Counted from the first letter of the stretch, positions 33,765-47,710 are shown. The stretch: DNA of 64,000 nt from Epiperipatus broadwayi (GCA_028023455.1 JAQFVV010006453.1:664001-728000), one strand, 5' to 3'. Program-made: numbers and translations. The notes: generated from the sequence alone by a model not told the origin.

Positions 33765-34366
33765 CATCATATAATCACCATTCTTTATGCTTACACAAGC
33801 TGTTTTTCACAGAGACAAAACTCTCCATTCAGTAATGCCACTCAATGCAAGCCAGAGTAATCAATGGATGCAAGAAGATTTTTTGTATAAAAATCTCTAT
33901 CTAGTGCCTATTCATTCAATATTCTCAGATTAGTTTCTAGCTTGTAGCTTTCATCAGTGAGGAGCCTTGGATCTGAGAGCACTGCACCTACATCCTAGGA
34001 TCTAATACAATCCTCCAGCAGATATTTTTTTATCTAACTATAAAGCTTTGAGTCCAAAATGAAAACACAATAATGTTTTCAAGCTAAGCTTATTAGATTA
34101 TATAGTTGTATAGATCTGAACTGAATTCAGTATCCATATTTTTAGTGTCTTTGGTTTTTTAATGGCCATAGACACCATAATCCTATTAAATAGAATTGGT
34201 ATTTAACCATCAAACATCATATGATTACTATTCTTTATGATTATACAAGCTGTTTTTCACAGAGACAAAATTCTCCATACAGTAGCACCACTTCCTGAAT
34301 CCGTTGATTACTCTGGCTTGCATTGAGTGGTGCTAATGTAAGGAGAGATTTGCCTCTGTGAATAAC
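33765..34366 (-). repeat. Family A foldback element
   Basis: Inverted ends: CACAGAGACAAAACTCTCCA near 33817 and its counterpart GGAGAGATTTGCCTCTGTG ending at 34366, with GCAAGCCAGAGTAATCAATG and its complement inside them. The left arm carries the hammerhead-like motif. A second copy of the CATCATATGATTACTATTCT-type leader appears at about 34205-34225, so the structure is compound. Confidence 0.75.
33922..33963 (-). ncRNA. Hammerhead ribozyme-like motif with perfect core (minus strand)
   Basis: Sense order: UCCUCA, CUGAUGA (perfect), AAGC-UACAA-GCUA stem II (or AGCU/AGCU with loop ACA), GAAA, CUAAUC and UGAGAA. Stem I keeps A-U, C-G, U-A, C-G, with U-A replacing the U-G of the 6.05 kb copy. 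In stem II the pair next to the A-A mismatch is A-U instead of G-C. Both are structure-preserving changes. Stem III is weakened by a G to A change. Confidence 0.58.
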
Positions 34367-35606
34367 CTGAATATCCTAATCAGTTGGCAATGAAGTAATA
34401 GCTAGTACATTCCAACAAAATATAGAGCCACTACCAAATGCATATGGAAACCAAGATCACTTCCACCTTAAGGCATGAAATCATCATAAAACAATATAAC
34501 AAGTTTAAATGAAAAAAATGATAAACTCAAGAATTAAAAGCTATTGGATCAAATCTCAGTTGGTTTAAATGTCATATAATCCTATAAAAATTTAATGATC
34601 AGCTAATTATTTTGTAATGAAAAGTATTATGATTTGACCAGAATAATAAACTTTTATAAATTAATAAAAATTACATGTAAAAACAGGTGATTTTGAATTA
34701 TCTTAATTAAAATGTTTTTTTTTTCTTTGATTACTAAATAATATAAACAAACTACTTGAATTTGATTGTTCTCCTTGACAAAACATATCAATGCAAATAC
34801 AACCATACATATCCAAAGACATCAGATTTAAAATGAGAAATAATGAAAACATATAGTGTTTGAAAAACTAATGAATAAAAGAAATTAAAAAATTTATATT
34901 TAAATGCAGACAAATCTCAATGGCATATGATTAAGCCAAATAATAAAGTGGAACTGAAAAGAAAACAAAAAGATATATGCATATTTTTATTATAGGGTTA
35001 ATGGTAGATGTAAAGTCTGGTGCTGAGATAAAAAATAATGTTTGCATCAATCAAGTAGCAGATTATAAATAATTACATTAAAAGATGTTCCAAAGAATAA
35101 TCACTCAAGTATTTGAAAATAAAAATAATCATTTAATAAACAATTGAAATTTGAGATAAAATGTGAAGAAAAGAGAAATCTTTGTGCATTGTAAGTTAGG
35201 AATAAAAATGGAGAGTCTTGAAAGGTTTTGCAAATATAATGAAGTAAGAATGAGTGCTTGATTTTAAAATAACTTGAAAAATGGTATTAAAAATTTAGAA
35301 CTGCAAAATCAATTGTTTCCTATTGAGAAAATGGCTGATAGTAAAATACATTGGAGAACTACAATTAATCATGGTGAGGTATTTCAGAAAGAAAAGTTTT
35401 TTCATAAAGAAATTAAAAGATTGGATCACAAAATATCAAACGAAAACAAATCAGCATGTTCTATATGTGTCTGTATTTATGACTTACAGCTAGGTTTGTA
35501 TTGTCATTGCAAAATTCATTTCTAGAATGCTTTTTTTTTTGTTTCTTTGAAGTTGGAATAACCAGTCATTAAGAGTGGCTGCATATACTCATATTGTATA
35601 GCTGAT
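34367..35606. other. No gene recognised
   Basis: AT-rich. An 83-residue frame at 35274-35525 has mixed composition but no recognisable domain. Confidence 0.45.
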
Positions 35607-35774
35607 GTAAGTTATAATACCAGTTTTATAAGTGTTGAAGAGAAAACTAAAATTTAAAAGAATTATGATTTAAAATAATATATAAAAAACGACATGATAA
35701 ATTAAACAAATGCTATTTGAAAATATATTTTAACTATACTAAATTAAAAGATAAGTGTAAATACAAAATTATAT

Positions 35775-35862
<88 letters not shown>

Positions 35863-36212
35863 TTAATAGAAACTTAAAATTAATTAAGTAAAATTAAAGA
35901 AACTAGTATTTAATCTAATAAGATGAAAATATATTAAATTTAAGCGTAAACAGATAATATAATAACGTGAAAGTTAAACACCTTCAAACAGATACGCTTT
36001 AAAAATGCTTAAGTTATTCTAATAAGATGAGGAAAAACAATGCAGTTTAAAAGTAATTGAGAATAAAACTTAATAAGCTAGATACAATTCTTTTGGAATA
36101 AAAAAAAAATTATTAGAGTAAGATGAAGAAGAAAGAATTGCCAAGTGAAGTGATTTATATACTCTTATATATTCATGTTAAAATTAAAATATTTGCTGAC
36201 AAAAGCAGTTTA
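35607..36212. repeat. Tandem duplication, unit 1 (606 bp)
   Basis: Starts GTAAGTTATAATACCAG and ends AAAAGCAGTTTA. Contains an (ATA)n microsatellite of about 88 bp at 35774-35861. The sequence is nearly identical to the next unit apart from the microsatellite length and a few bases. Confidence 0.95.
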
Positions 36213-36840
<628 letters not shown>

Positions 36841-37277
36841 GTATGAATAAAGCATTTGCTAATGCAAAGATATAGAATTGATTATGAGTTTGTTGATAAT
36901 AAGTTTGTATTTGAAGTATATGAATAATTTATGTTAAGCAATGGTTTAGAATCTTATAAATTTCAATCTAATGAGAAGTATGGTGAAATTCTATAAATCT
37001 GATTGCTTACCTATGGATGTGACTAACCCATATATTGCATATGAGAGAGGGTGACCTGGTCTAATTGATGAGCTGGTTCAGCACAAACTGCATCTTGTTG
37101 GTCATCTATCTTCTATTATGTCTTTATTCATATGTTTTTACCATAATATGTAGTGGCATGGAGGCTATTTAGTACATCTATTAAAGCTATTACACATGCG
37201 GGAGGGGGGGGGATAAACTGGAATTACTCGGTATAATTAAAAATCAGATATATTAATCTTTAAATGAGATTCAAAGT

Positions 37278-37400
37278 TTATATCTAGAGGTAATTTCTAG
37301 TTTAATAAATTATTAGCAATAATCACTACTGTATTTATATAGAGTAGTTTGCATCAAAGTATGACCCTTGAAAATCAAAATGTAACAATTTATTAAATGG
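37278..37400 (+). repeat. Solo copy of the 145-bp repeat seen at 6.3-6.9 kb
   Basis: TTTCTAGTTTAATAAAT, AATAATCACTACTGTATTTA and TAGAGTAG in the same order as the tandem units, then a TTGCATCAAAGTATGACCCT block. Confidence 0.7.
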
Positions 37401-37534
37401 AAATGAACTACACTTCTCATGTTATTTAATTCCCTTAATAAAAAAAATACACCTATAATTTATACAAGAGTAATGTTTATTCATAGTTTGCTGATATATA
37501 GTTTACTTATATTTTATTTACATAATACATTAAG

Positions 37535-37649
<115 letters not shown>

Positions 37650-38559
37650 ATTTTCATTTATAGCTCTCCTCCTATTTATTCCTAGTTGTTTTCTGTGTTG
37701 ATGGAAGATTGGGATGATTTAGTTTAGTTTGGATTTCTATTTGAAATAATTCTATCTCTCTAGTCATTATTACAAAATTTATTAGACCAACTTTTTTTCC
37801 TATACATGCACTTTATGAATCAATTCTAATGGTTTTTGCATGATGTTCAGGTGTTTCAAATTGCTGATTCGACGGACAGAGTTTTTATCTATGAAATGTA
37901 CACATAATTTGGTCTGAAAAATTTTACTCTTGACAATAACCAAGAGAAAGCTGCAAATCCAATAAATATGATGGATTACAAACATAAATGTAACAGATTG
38001 ATTGGTTACAAACACATATACACACACACACACACGCGAGCCCGCACACGCATGCATATATATCTACATGCTTGCGAAATCTGCCTAGGCAGGAAAACTA
38101 TTGTTAGCAGATTTATAATTTAATTTTAACTAGTAATTTAAATGTCAATTGATGTATTTAGTTGAACATATATTTATATAAAATGCTTAGGAGGTCAAAT
38201 GATATTCAAGGACTGTTGTATCAAGTTAAGCAAATAATTGTATTCACTTGACTAAAATGATATTTTTTTTCTACTCTCCACAGTTGGTAATCAATTCAGG
38301 ATTTTTTTGTTCCTGACTAGCATTCTAGCTACTCAACTGACCCTCACAAAACAAAAATTAATAGATTGTTTGTATAAGAAAAAGAATGTAGATTTATTGA
38401 AAACATAAACAAACTAGTATAGTATAATAATGATAATATATATAAGAAATCATCAATAACTCAAAAACAATGTCAAGTAAATAAGTATAAATAAGTTACA
38501 CAAATCGGAAAAAATGTTATATCAATAGATAAAACTTAAAATTAACCAAGCATGGGGAA

Positions 38560-38690
38560 TCAAGTGGTTATTGCTCCAAGGTTTATAAAAAATTCAAGTG
38601 CTGATAATGATTAAATGGAGTCACAATCCATGGTCTTCAAACTCCAGAATCAAACACTCTACCAATGTACTAAGCCATGCAATGCAAGGG
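38560..38690 (-). mobile_element. Old tRNA-derived SINE (family D), probable
   Basis: On the minus strand: CTTAGTACATTGGTAGAGTG is a plausible A-box region, then TTTGATTCTGGAGTTTGAAG, ATGGATTGTGACTCC (diverged B-box), and a downstream block ATTATCAGCACTTGAATTTT. The same order occurs at 40.40-40.52 kb, 51.19-51.30 kb and, weaker, 48.2, 49.1 and 49.6 kb. No TSD was found. Confidence 0.5.
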
Positions 38691-38764
38691 AAAAATTATT
38701 TCTATTATATTGACTGATCATACCTTTTACACCTTTTTAGACACTTTATCAATACTTTTATTTG

Positions 38765-38805
38765 CATTAAACTAACAGTTTCGACTGTCCTGCAGTCATC
38801 ATCAG
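38765..38805 (-). ncRNA. Hammerhead-like motif, best family C copy
   Basis: In sense orientation: a perfect CUGAUGA, one extra U, hairpin GACUG-CAGGA-CAGUC (five pairs), GAAAC, and ACU-GUU-AGU, which could form a three-pair stem III followed by U. Stem I complementarity is not evident and the extra U at the base of stem II is atypical. Confidence 0.45.
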
Positions 38806-38859
38806 ATATATTGACTTATTGTATTTTATTAATAAAAAAATTGGTTGAAGTTTGCAATA

Positions 38860-40310
38860 ATGATAAAAGTGTAAGAATCTTATTCAAAAACTATCTAATC
38901 TTTGTACATGATCATCATCATAATTTTCCATAAAGTCAAAACTCATGGCCTTCTCCAAGTCTTTCTATTATTTGCTATATTTCTTAATGAGTAGTAACTT
39001 TTTTTAAGATCATCATCAGTTTTTTCATTCTCTTATCTTTCAACATATTTTTCCCAATTTTATTTACCTAAAGTACACCCTGATCTAATTATTTTTCTCT
39101 AAATAATTTTTCAATAAATAATGTCTTTTTTAACTTACTTTTATCATCAATTCTGCATTAACAATCTTACCTATCCAACTTATTTTTTATTCTCTAAACC
39201 CCCATTCCTAAAATTTTCAAATTATTTCTCATATCCTTTTTCTAATCGCTCATGTCTTGGCTTTATATGGTTAACTTAAATCTGTGTCGAATGTTAAGTA
39301 AGATAAAAATAATTAAATTACCATTGTTTTACAATGGAGATGTCATAATACTGAAGATTTTAGAGAATGATAATAATAATACAAAAATTTCTGAAAACTA
39401 AATTTTGTAATCTTTTTAAAAAAATTAAGCTAAGATGGAAAATAAAGTTTTTGCTCTTTTTAAAAATGAAGGTAACTTGTAATAAGCACTTACATTTAAA
39501 GTAATCAAATAACGAAAAAAGAAATTTCAAAATAAATATGATTATGTAAAAGCTACTTTTTAAAGGAAACTTATTTAACTCTTTATCTGCTAAAATATTT
39601 AAAAAAGAAATAGATCATTAGTTTTTTTTAAAAATCAATAATGCTAAAGTTTTTAGATTTTTGAATTTTTTAAAGATATGACTGTCAGAAGCAATTCTAT
39701 TTTATCTACTTCAGAGACACCTATTGTAAGCTTGATAATTAAAAAAAGGTGACTTCTGGATGAAGAGTGTATTAAATCCAGGATCCTCAGTGACAAAGAC
39801 CATAAGCCAAAAATTAGTTTTTGAATATAGATAAGATGGCACTAGATATAGACATAGTAGCTCAACTATCTAATACCTATTGATATTATTTTTATCAGTT
39901 ATTCAAGCTCATAATAGAGGGCTCTGGAGTAGAGTAAAAAGAATTGTTGCTAATAACATGTGCTATATGTATGCAAAGATAGGATGCTGTTCATTGAGGA
40001 TATTCATAACTTTAATGACTAAGAATATTAATGACAATAATAATTCTGGATTTTTTTTGTTATAAAACTTTAAAATCCTGTGATCTTTTGCCCACAAATT
40101 AGATGATTGAAATATCAAAGATAAAAATAGGTGACTTAATGTATATTAAAAAAGCTCAGACAAAAATATTGCATGGTATTAAGTATTTAGAATAATGACC
40201 ATCGATTAATTTATTATTATCATGAAAAGTATTTAATCTCATTTGATTAAAAAAGTCTGACTTATTCAATAAAAATGATTAAATAATTTATTGCTGAGGA
40301 GTTTATAAAT
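38860..40310. other. No gene; a decayed family A arm near 39765-39860
   Basis: CCTCAGTGACAAAGACCATA, AGCCAAAAATTAG, TTGAATATAGATAAG and ATGGCACTAGATA follow the family A arm order with many changes. The rest is AT-rich without recognised content. Confidence 0.45.
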
Positions 40311-40319
40311 ATTTGAACA

Positions 40320-40525
40320 CCAAAAATGATGTTCCCAGGCTGTAATTCATGGGCCTTGAGCTCTGGTGGCTGCTACTCTCTTACTGCATCAACTATACAG
40401 ATTATAAGGGATTTTTTGGAGTTCATATAAAGTTCAAGCACTGAAAATGACAAACCTGAACTATTATCCATAGATTATGAGCTTCAGAGTCTGCCATTTT
40501 CTTTCTCCATCAAACCACACAGCAT
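40320..40525 (-). mobile_element. Family D SINE remnants
   Basis: AAGTTCAAGCACTGAAAATG, CCATAGATTATGAGCTTCAG and ATCAAACCACACAGC follow the minus-strand order of family D. A partial second copy may precede it (TTCATGGGCCTTGAGCTC). Strongly diverged. Confidence 0.4.
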
Positions 40526-41261
40526 CAGACAAACCATATAGCTGGGCTGCAACGTATAAACATTGAGTTCCATCATCTTTTATTCTACCAAGGCTCCAAA
40601 CCACACCGCTGTTCTCACTTCTTATATAATAGCTTGGAATTTAGTAAAAAATCCCTATGAGCTAAATAATTATAATGAAATTGGAAAATAAATCCTTATG
40701 TCTGTTGAGAAGTTCTATATTTCTAACCAAAAAAAGAGCATCATCAGCTTCCACATTAAACATTTATGTTAACTGCCTTAATCTATTTTATATCATTTCA
40801 AAGCAGTGATACCCAGCTTGGGGTATACACATTTCTATGATATGACATGGGACAGGGCTACAAGAAAGAAACTAAATAATAATGGAAAAATCTTCATACA
40901 TTTATTATTTATTGTTCTTTTCAGATATATGTGTTATTATTTCATTGCTTTCACATTTTATATTTGGGCTATTTCTTTGTACTTGTAAATTTAAAATAAT
41001 AGCAACTACAATAAAGTAAAATAACATTTTAATAATAATCATATTTATGTATGTGGAGTGCCAATGCAGTAAAAAATATTAAAAACCACAGTTCTACAGC
41101 TATCTTTGTAATTGTGAGATTAACGATCACCTGATAAAGATACAAGGTAGGTCTTTGGATCAGTTTCTGGTTATTACATTGTATTGTGTTATATATGGAT
41201 GTGAATCACTGACTTCATTAGCATGTAGGCTATAAGAGAAATAAAGGTGTTTGCTATTTAT

Positions 41262-42877
41262 TGCAACTGGATTTAACTTCTATGCAATTTCTTCTAAGTC
41301 TATTTACTTATTATTTATTATTCTATTTTATTAGATCATATTAATCTTTAATATCTTATATCTAGACACCATTCTTCAAGCAGAGGAGTAAAATATGATC
41401 AATACTTATATATTAATCATATACCAGTCAGACTGAGATTTGATAAAAATATTAAAACAATGGTCACTTTTCCAGATCAAAGTACTCCTCCCTACTGCAA
41501 GAAGCATTGACATATCTCATGGGAATATTTATAATAGGTTTAAACCCTACAGGCACCATCCAGTCATTTAACTGGAACACATGAAATGACATTAAGATGC
41601 TTCAAGTGCTTAACCCATATCCATGGCTAGCAATTAGAAGATGAGATTAGCAATGCAGAATATTTAAATATGATTATCTATTTATTCATAGGTAAAGTGT
41701 GTGTGTGTGTGTGAGAGAGAGAAATGCAAACCATACTGATAATTTACAACATATTTTTTTATTAAAAAAAATAACAATGAATATTTAAAACATTTAAATA
41801 AAAGATGAATAGTTATAAAAATTATAATATTTTTAAACAATCACATGCTTATTTACATATTTTTAAATAAATAGAAATGATATTTCAGTAGTTCTAACTA
41901 GAAATAAATTTTGAAAGTTCACTCTTGAAATAAAATTTAAATTTTTTATCAAGACATCTAAACATATTTAACTAGGATTTTTATATAGTATCTGGGTGTT
42001 CACCCCTGTCTTCTGATCCTGTCAGATTCATAACAGGTTTCTCTTGATAGTTGGACACTTCTTCCTGGTTTAGGTTTGATTCCATAGGTTCAGTTCATGG
42101 CAGGTATAAAGATTGGCAAAGGTAAGTTGGAGATATACATCATTGCATCTGGTTAATGATATTCAGGAGATAGATAGTGGAAAAGAATGAACATCTTGTG
42201 GTAGTTTAGCAATGCATTTTTCTCTCAACACAACCATAAAAAGATTGCTTCATCATGCTGGACTTCTTTGTTTTAATTGATTGTAGATTTTTTTCAATAC
42301 TGCTAACTGAGCTTGATTAACTCTCTGGTCAACTATCTCTTTTTTAACTATCTTTTATAAAATTCTCAGGATAATAAATACAATAAGTGATTTCAGCTTT
42401 TTATACTCTCTGGCTGTTGCCCTGCTCAAGTTTTCATCCATGCTATCAATTCATTTGATCTTTATTTTTAATTAGTGATATTTTTCCTTTTTTTATTTTT
42501 CATTTTTGATTACATCAAAATTAGTTACATATTGTTAATTAATAAGTCTGGAATTTATGTCCAGGAGCTGATTAATCTTGTACAAATTGTTTTACAAATT
42601 ATATGTTAAATTTCTAATTAAAAAGTTCTTCCAATTAAAAATACTTTTGAAAGGTTTATATGTTAAATTAAAATACAGAAAATAAAAGAAAGATAAGTTA
42701 TAATTAATATTTTAACTTATTTCCCAATATTTGTACTTTTTCATTTAATTAAACCTTTTTTTTCCCAAATAATTAAATATTGAAATATAATTTTATTTTC
42801 CTATTTTATTTTTAAAAAAATCATGTAACTCATATATATACACGCATTTACACAATGTATATATACACACTGTTACA
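41262..42877 (-). repeat. 3' LTR of LTR retrotransposon
   Basis: About 1.6 kb, aligning along its length with 45977-47710: shared blocks include TTCTTCTAAGTCTATTTACT, AGCAGAGGAGTAAAATAT, GCATCATGCTG-type and GATTACATCAAAATTAGTT. It ends TGTTACA at 42877 and begins TGCAAC (TGTAACA in the sister LTR), so ancestral termini were TGTAACA...TGTTACA. A GT/GA microsatellite lies at 41697-41722. Many substitutions separate the LTRs, so the insertion is old. Confidence 0.88.
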
Positions 42878-42896
42878 TTACACCCCACCCCAATTA
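42878..42896 (-). promoter_or_regulatory. Polypurine tract
   Basis: On the minus strand GGGGTGGGGTG stands three bases from the start of the 3' LTR, the expected place and composition for the plus-strand primer. It fixes the element's orientation as minus. Confidence 0.75.
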
Positions 42897-43056
42897 AAGA
42901 TTTAAATGCATCAAACCCTTTACTTAGGTATTAACCATTTTAAATTCTTAATAAAATAACTTTAATTACTTTTCAAAGTGTATGTCAATTTTCTTTTGCT
43001 ATTCAACAATAAATGGTAATATCAAGAGAAGTATCCAGTAAGTGTATTAGGCAAAT

Positions 43057-43271
43057 CACATCCACAAACCTATTTTGTGCTGATTAAACCAACTTTTTAA
43101 TTTCTTGCAAAAGTTGAGATTATAGCATGGACCAATTTTGTGCACTATGGATCATGAACATGGACTTTGAATCGCCTAATCACACTCACAGACCGATTTT
43201 CTGCTGATTAGTTGAGACTATAGCATGGGCCAATTTTGTGCACTATGGATCATGAACATGGACTTTGAATC
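43057..43271. repeat. Internal tandem duplication in the LTR element
   Basis: GTTGAGATTATAGCATGG through GAACATGGACTTTGAATC (43113-43173) is repeated at 43211-43271, with a preceding TTTTGTGCTGATTA-type block also duplicated. It lies between the gag remnants and the 3' LTR. Confidence 0.85.
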
Positions 43272-43929
43272 TGTGAATATCAGGATTATTTCTACTGCAC
43301 ATTTGACTTATGAAAATATTATTTTTATTGTTAATGGGAATATTTTATTGCAGTTTTATTATTATGGGGCCAGGACTTTTTCTACTGGTGTATCATTTTC
43401 AATATTTAATCTATGCACATACTCATCTGTAGAACAAAGTTGCCACAAGAAAAAGGCTTGATCCAACCCAAAATCTGATCTGAAATACATACCTTTGCCC
43501 AATATACTAACACACACCTCAATCTTAATTCAACATTTTTGACAGTTGATGATGATTTATTTTCATTATTAGTTTCATCATTATTAATTTCACATTTCTT
43601 TATTTAACTTTTATTTTGAACGCATTACTTTAATCTATTTTACTTTCTTTTTCAAAACATTTTATATTTACAAGTTTGTTTTTAGTCATGCTCTGCTGTT
43701 TTTACATACTTACGAGTTGGGTTTGTCACAATAATAAAGGTAGACGGAATCAAGAGGGTTGCCATTGGTTTTTACTTGTTTTGATATTTTCAAAAAAAAA
43801 AAAAATATGTTGTTTTATTTAAGTATTTATTTTCATCATTTTTTTATTTAGATTAAAACTTTAGTAATCATTTTCTTTGTTCGCAATCCCTGGTCATTAT
43901 TAATTAGGTCAAGCCCTCTGTCAGATTAC

Positions 43930-45463
43930 ATATTTGATTTTTATCTGGCAGTTATTCAATATTCTTTCTTTTTAGTGAATAGCAACTCATACTGGGGGAT
44001 TGTGAACCACCCCTTGGCCTTTCATTCAGCCTTATATGAGCAACATCAGAATCACATCCTGTTCTCTGAAAGATTTTTGCTCTTTTGAGGCTGTTGGAGA
44101 ATCATCTTTTTCAGGCTCCATTCCCCAAATCTACTCTATGGCTATACCTTATGGCATTTATATTCGGATCTTTAGGTTGAGATTTAAACCCTTCTTTCTC
44201 ATATCATAGGCTGCTCTAGTGCTATCAAAAGCACTCAACAATTCTGCCATTTGCTTCACTGTTTTTTGCTCAGTACCTATGAGCATTTGTTCAATGTTAT
44301 GAAGAAAGTTGCGATGAACTACCCCAATGATTTGTTGTTTGGATAGTGACTTGACTGTTAAGGAGTAATTTTGCTACCTGCCTTCTGAAAAAAAAGGTTC
44401 ACTGGGCCACCACTTATCTTGTGACACCTAGTGATGAATATTTTCCTAATAATCTTCACTCCAATAACTATCTAATAGAGCTTTTCTGTACTCATCAAAA
44501 GTAATGGGTTTATCACAGTGAGAATTCCACCAAGCTTGAGACCTTCCTTGTAAATGGCTGCATAAACTTGTGATCATGACCTCTTCACCTAGCTGATTTA
44601 AAGTGAAATACCACTCCAAGCTATTTAAATGTTCTGTGGGAACTTCACCTAGGTGGCCAGAAATTATCTGGATTTTTAAAAACTGATTTATGATTGCCAG
44701 CTTATTTACAACATGCACATTTATACTTGCACTCAGCTAGTCAGAATTTTTTACTTCTATAGGCATCTTTTTTTCATCTAATGCCTGTTTACTTGGCTGC
44801 TTTTGGTAATACTTATTTTATCTATTTTTTTTTGTCAAACTAATAATTTAGACCTACATATCTTCAATTACTTTGCTATTTTCTATTTTATTTTCCACTA
44901 TAGCTTCTCACACTAGCTCTATATTTATCTCATTTTCTACTTTAGTTTTTTTATTTTTGGTATGCTGCCTCAATTTGATTCTCAACTTGCTTTCTATTTT
45001 CATTTATCTCTCTCATAATTTCCTCTTTCATTTTATCAAAACCCAGTCCAATTTGCTTTAATTTTTCAAGCACTTCAGCTTGCTCTTCTAGTTTCCTGTT
45101 TGTCTCATTTTACTGCTTTTTAGCTCTTCAGTCATTTATTTTGTCTGTTTTTTTAAGATCTTCAGCCATTTCTCTTCATTGATTTGTAATCTCTTTGGCT
45201 ATTTTATAATTTTCTTCAGTCACTTCTTTTTGTTGGTTTTTTAATTCTTCGACCATTCTTTTACTTTCTTTAACTGCTTCTTTTTGTTTTTCAAGCATGC
45301 TGGTTATTATTGTTATGATGTCACTATTTTCCTCTTTGTTCATGATTTTCTTTTCATTTTTACTTTGCTTTTCCTTGCTAGGAGCATTTTTTACTTCATT
45401 ATTCTCAGTTTTAATTTGCTGTTCGTCACTGGGTACCTCTATTATCTTATTCTGAGCCTCCAT
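43930..45463 (-). pseudogene. gag remnant of the LTR retrotransposon
   Basis: The minus-strand frame opens with ATG at 45463, giving a 95-residue K/E/Q-rich coiled-coil N-terminus (MEAQNKIIEVPSDEQQ, later KESKRMVEELKNQQKEVTEE) that continues past stops with ENRKQVENQIEAA. The capsid-like part at 44718-44446 contains HLQGRSQAWWNSHCDKPITF and DEYRKALLDSYWSEDY, a typical Gypsy-type gag pattern. Further remnants (KQQIIGVVHRNFLHNIEQML, then KTVKQMAELLSAFDSTRAAY) reach about 43.95 kb. Several stops break it. I see no zinc knuckle, protease, RT, RNase H or integrase. Confidence 0.75.
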
Positions 45464-45976
45464 TTTGGCACTTTTTTCTTATAATCATTTATGAGTTTAA
45501 ATAACTTTTTATATATCTTTTTGCTTTTAATACCATATTTTATTAACAAAAAATATGTTTATTAATTTATTTAACTTAATAATTTAATTTAATCACTTTA
45601 CTACTTTATTCCTTTTTCTTTTTTAAATTTATAGTTAAATACGATAGTTTGCTCGATTTCCCCTATATTTCCCCTAATACCATTTGTCTGCAGATTTCTG
45701 ACTCTTATCATTGCCTACTTACACTTATTTATTTATATCTACTATGTATCCATATTTTTATTTAATACAAACTACAATATTTTAATAAAACTAGTCCCAC
45801 TTATGTGTCTCTTTTTACATATAAAGTTATTATTAGTGTCGTCCATTTCCTCTCATCTCCCATAAATTTATTTACTTTAATTAATTATTATATTTCTTTA
45901 TTTCTGTGAGCTGTTTTTATATTACACATTTTTTTGATTAGAACTAATATTCAAGCTCTCATGTTGGAATGACATT
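45464..45976 (-). other. Leader between 5' LTR and gag
   Basis: About 510 bp of non-coding leader. Next to the LTR end the minus-strand sequence begins AATGTCATTCCAAC; I could not match it to a familiar tRNA primer-binding site. Confidence 0.55.
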
Positions 45977-47710
45977 TGTAACAGGATTTATATTCTTTAT
46001 GATTTCTTCTAAGTCTATTTACTTATTATTTATTATTCTACTTTATTAGATCATATTAATCTTGAATACTTTATATCTAGACCCTGTTATTCAAGCAGAG
46101 GAGTAAAATATAATTAATACTTACATATTAATCATATCTCTGATCATACCAAGATTTAATAAAAATATTAAAACAACAGTCACTTTTTTGATTGAGGTAC
46201 CCCTTCCTATTGTAAGAAGCACTGACACATTCATGGAGATATTTATAATGGGTTTAAACCCTATGGGCACCATCCATCTATTTGACTGGAACCCACAAGA
46301 CAACATTAACATACTTCAAGTGCCTGACCCATGGGTAGCTATTAAAACATGAGATCAGCAACAAAGAATATTTAAATACAATTATTTATTTACACATTAG
46401 TAAAGTGAGAGAGAGTGAGAGAGCAATGCAAATCACACTATGCAAATCACACTAATAATTTATGTATTTTTTTATTAAAAAAATTAACATAATGAATATT
46501 TAAAACATTTAAATAAAACATGAATACTTATTAAAACTATAATATTTTTAAACATTCATGTTCTTATTTACATTTTTTTTTTTAATAAATAGAAATATTT
46601 AAACAGTTCTAGCTAAAAATAAATTTTAAAAGTTCACTCTTAAAATAAAATTTAAAGGTTTTATCAAGAGATCTAAACATATTTCATAGGGTTTTTATGT
46701 AGTATCTGGGTAATCAGCTGTCTTCTGAGCCTGTTCAATTTATACTGGGCTTCTCTTGGTAGTTGGATGCTTCATCCTGGTTTAGTGTACTGTGGCTAGG
46801 TTTGATTCTTGGCAGATATAAAGATCAGAAAAAGCAATATCAGAGATATATTACTGCATATGGCTACTGATATTCAGGAGATGGGTGGTGGAAAAGAATG
46901 AATACTCTGCGGCAGTCTAGCAATGCATTTCTCTCTCAACATAACCATAAAAAGATTGCTTCATCATGCTGAACTTCTTTGTTTTACAGATCAGAAAAAG
47001 CAATATCAGAGATATATTACTGCATATGGCTACTGATATTCAGGAGATGGGTGATGGAAAAGAACGAATACTCTGTGGCAGTCTAGCAATCCATTTCTCT
47101 CTCAACATAACCATAGAAAGATTGCTTCATCATGCTGAACTTCTTTGTTTTACCTGCTTGTAGATTCTTTTCAGTGCTGCTAGCTGAGTTGGTTAACTAT
47201 CTGGTCAACTATCTCTTTTTTTAACTATCTTCTATAAAATTCTCTGGCTAATAAATATGATAGTTGATTTCAGCTTTTTATAGCTTTGACTCATGAGGTC
47301 ACCCACATTATCAATTCATTTTTATTTTTAATTAGTTATATTTTTCCTTTCCTTATTTTTCATTTTTGATTACATCAAAATTAGTTGTATTGTTAATTAA
47401 TCAGTCTGAAATTTATGTCCAGGAGATGATTAATCTTGTACAAATTGTCTTTCAAATTATATGTTAAATTTCTAACTAAAAAGTGCTTCCAATTAAAAGT
47501 ACTTTTTAAATTAAAATACAGAAAAGAAAAATAAGTTATAATTAATATTTTAACTTATTTTCCAATATTTGTACTTTTTTTAAACCTTTTTTTTTTTCAA
47601 ACAATTAAATATTGAAATATAATTTTATTATCTATTTTACTTTAAAAAATCATGTAACTCGTATATACACACACACTTACACAATGTGCTTATATATACA
47701 CATTGTTGCA
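45977..47710 (-). repeat. 5' LTR of LTR retrotransposon
   Basis: About 1.73 kb, longer than the other LTR because of a roughly 170-bp internal duplication. It starts TGTAACAGG and ends TGTTGCA. If the ends are taken as TTGCAAC and GTTGCAA, the flanks show TATTTA on both sides (41255-41260 and 47712-47717), a possible target-site duplication in AT-rich DNA. Confidence 0.87.
46816..47155. repeat. ~170-bp tandem duplication inside the 5' LTR only
   Basis: AGATCAGAAAAAGCAATATC through CATGCTGAACTTCTTTGTTT occurs twice in a row with only a few differences. The other LTR has one copy, so the duplication arose after insertion. Confidence 0.93.

Noticed and set aside
35274-35525. 83-residue open frame with Cys/His residues at the end
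   Set aside because: The Cys/His spacing does not form a recognisable zinc finger, and there is no splice or promoter context.
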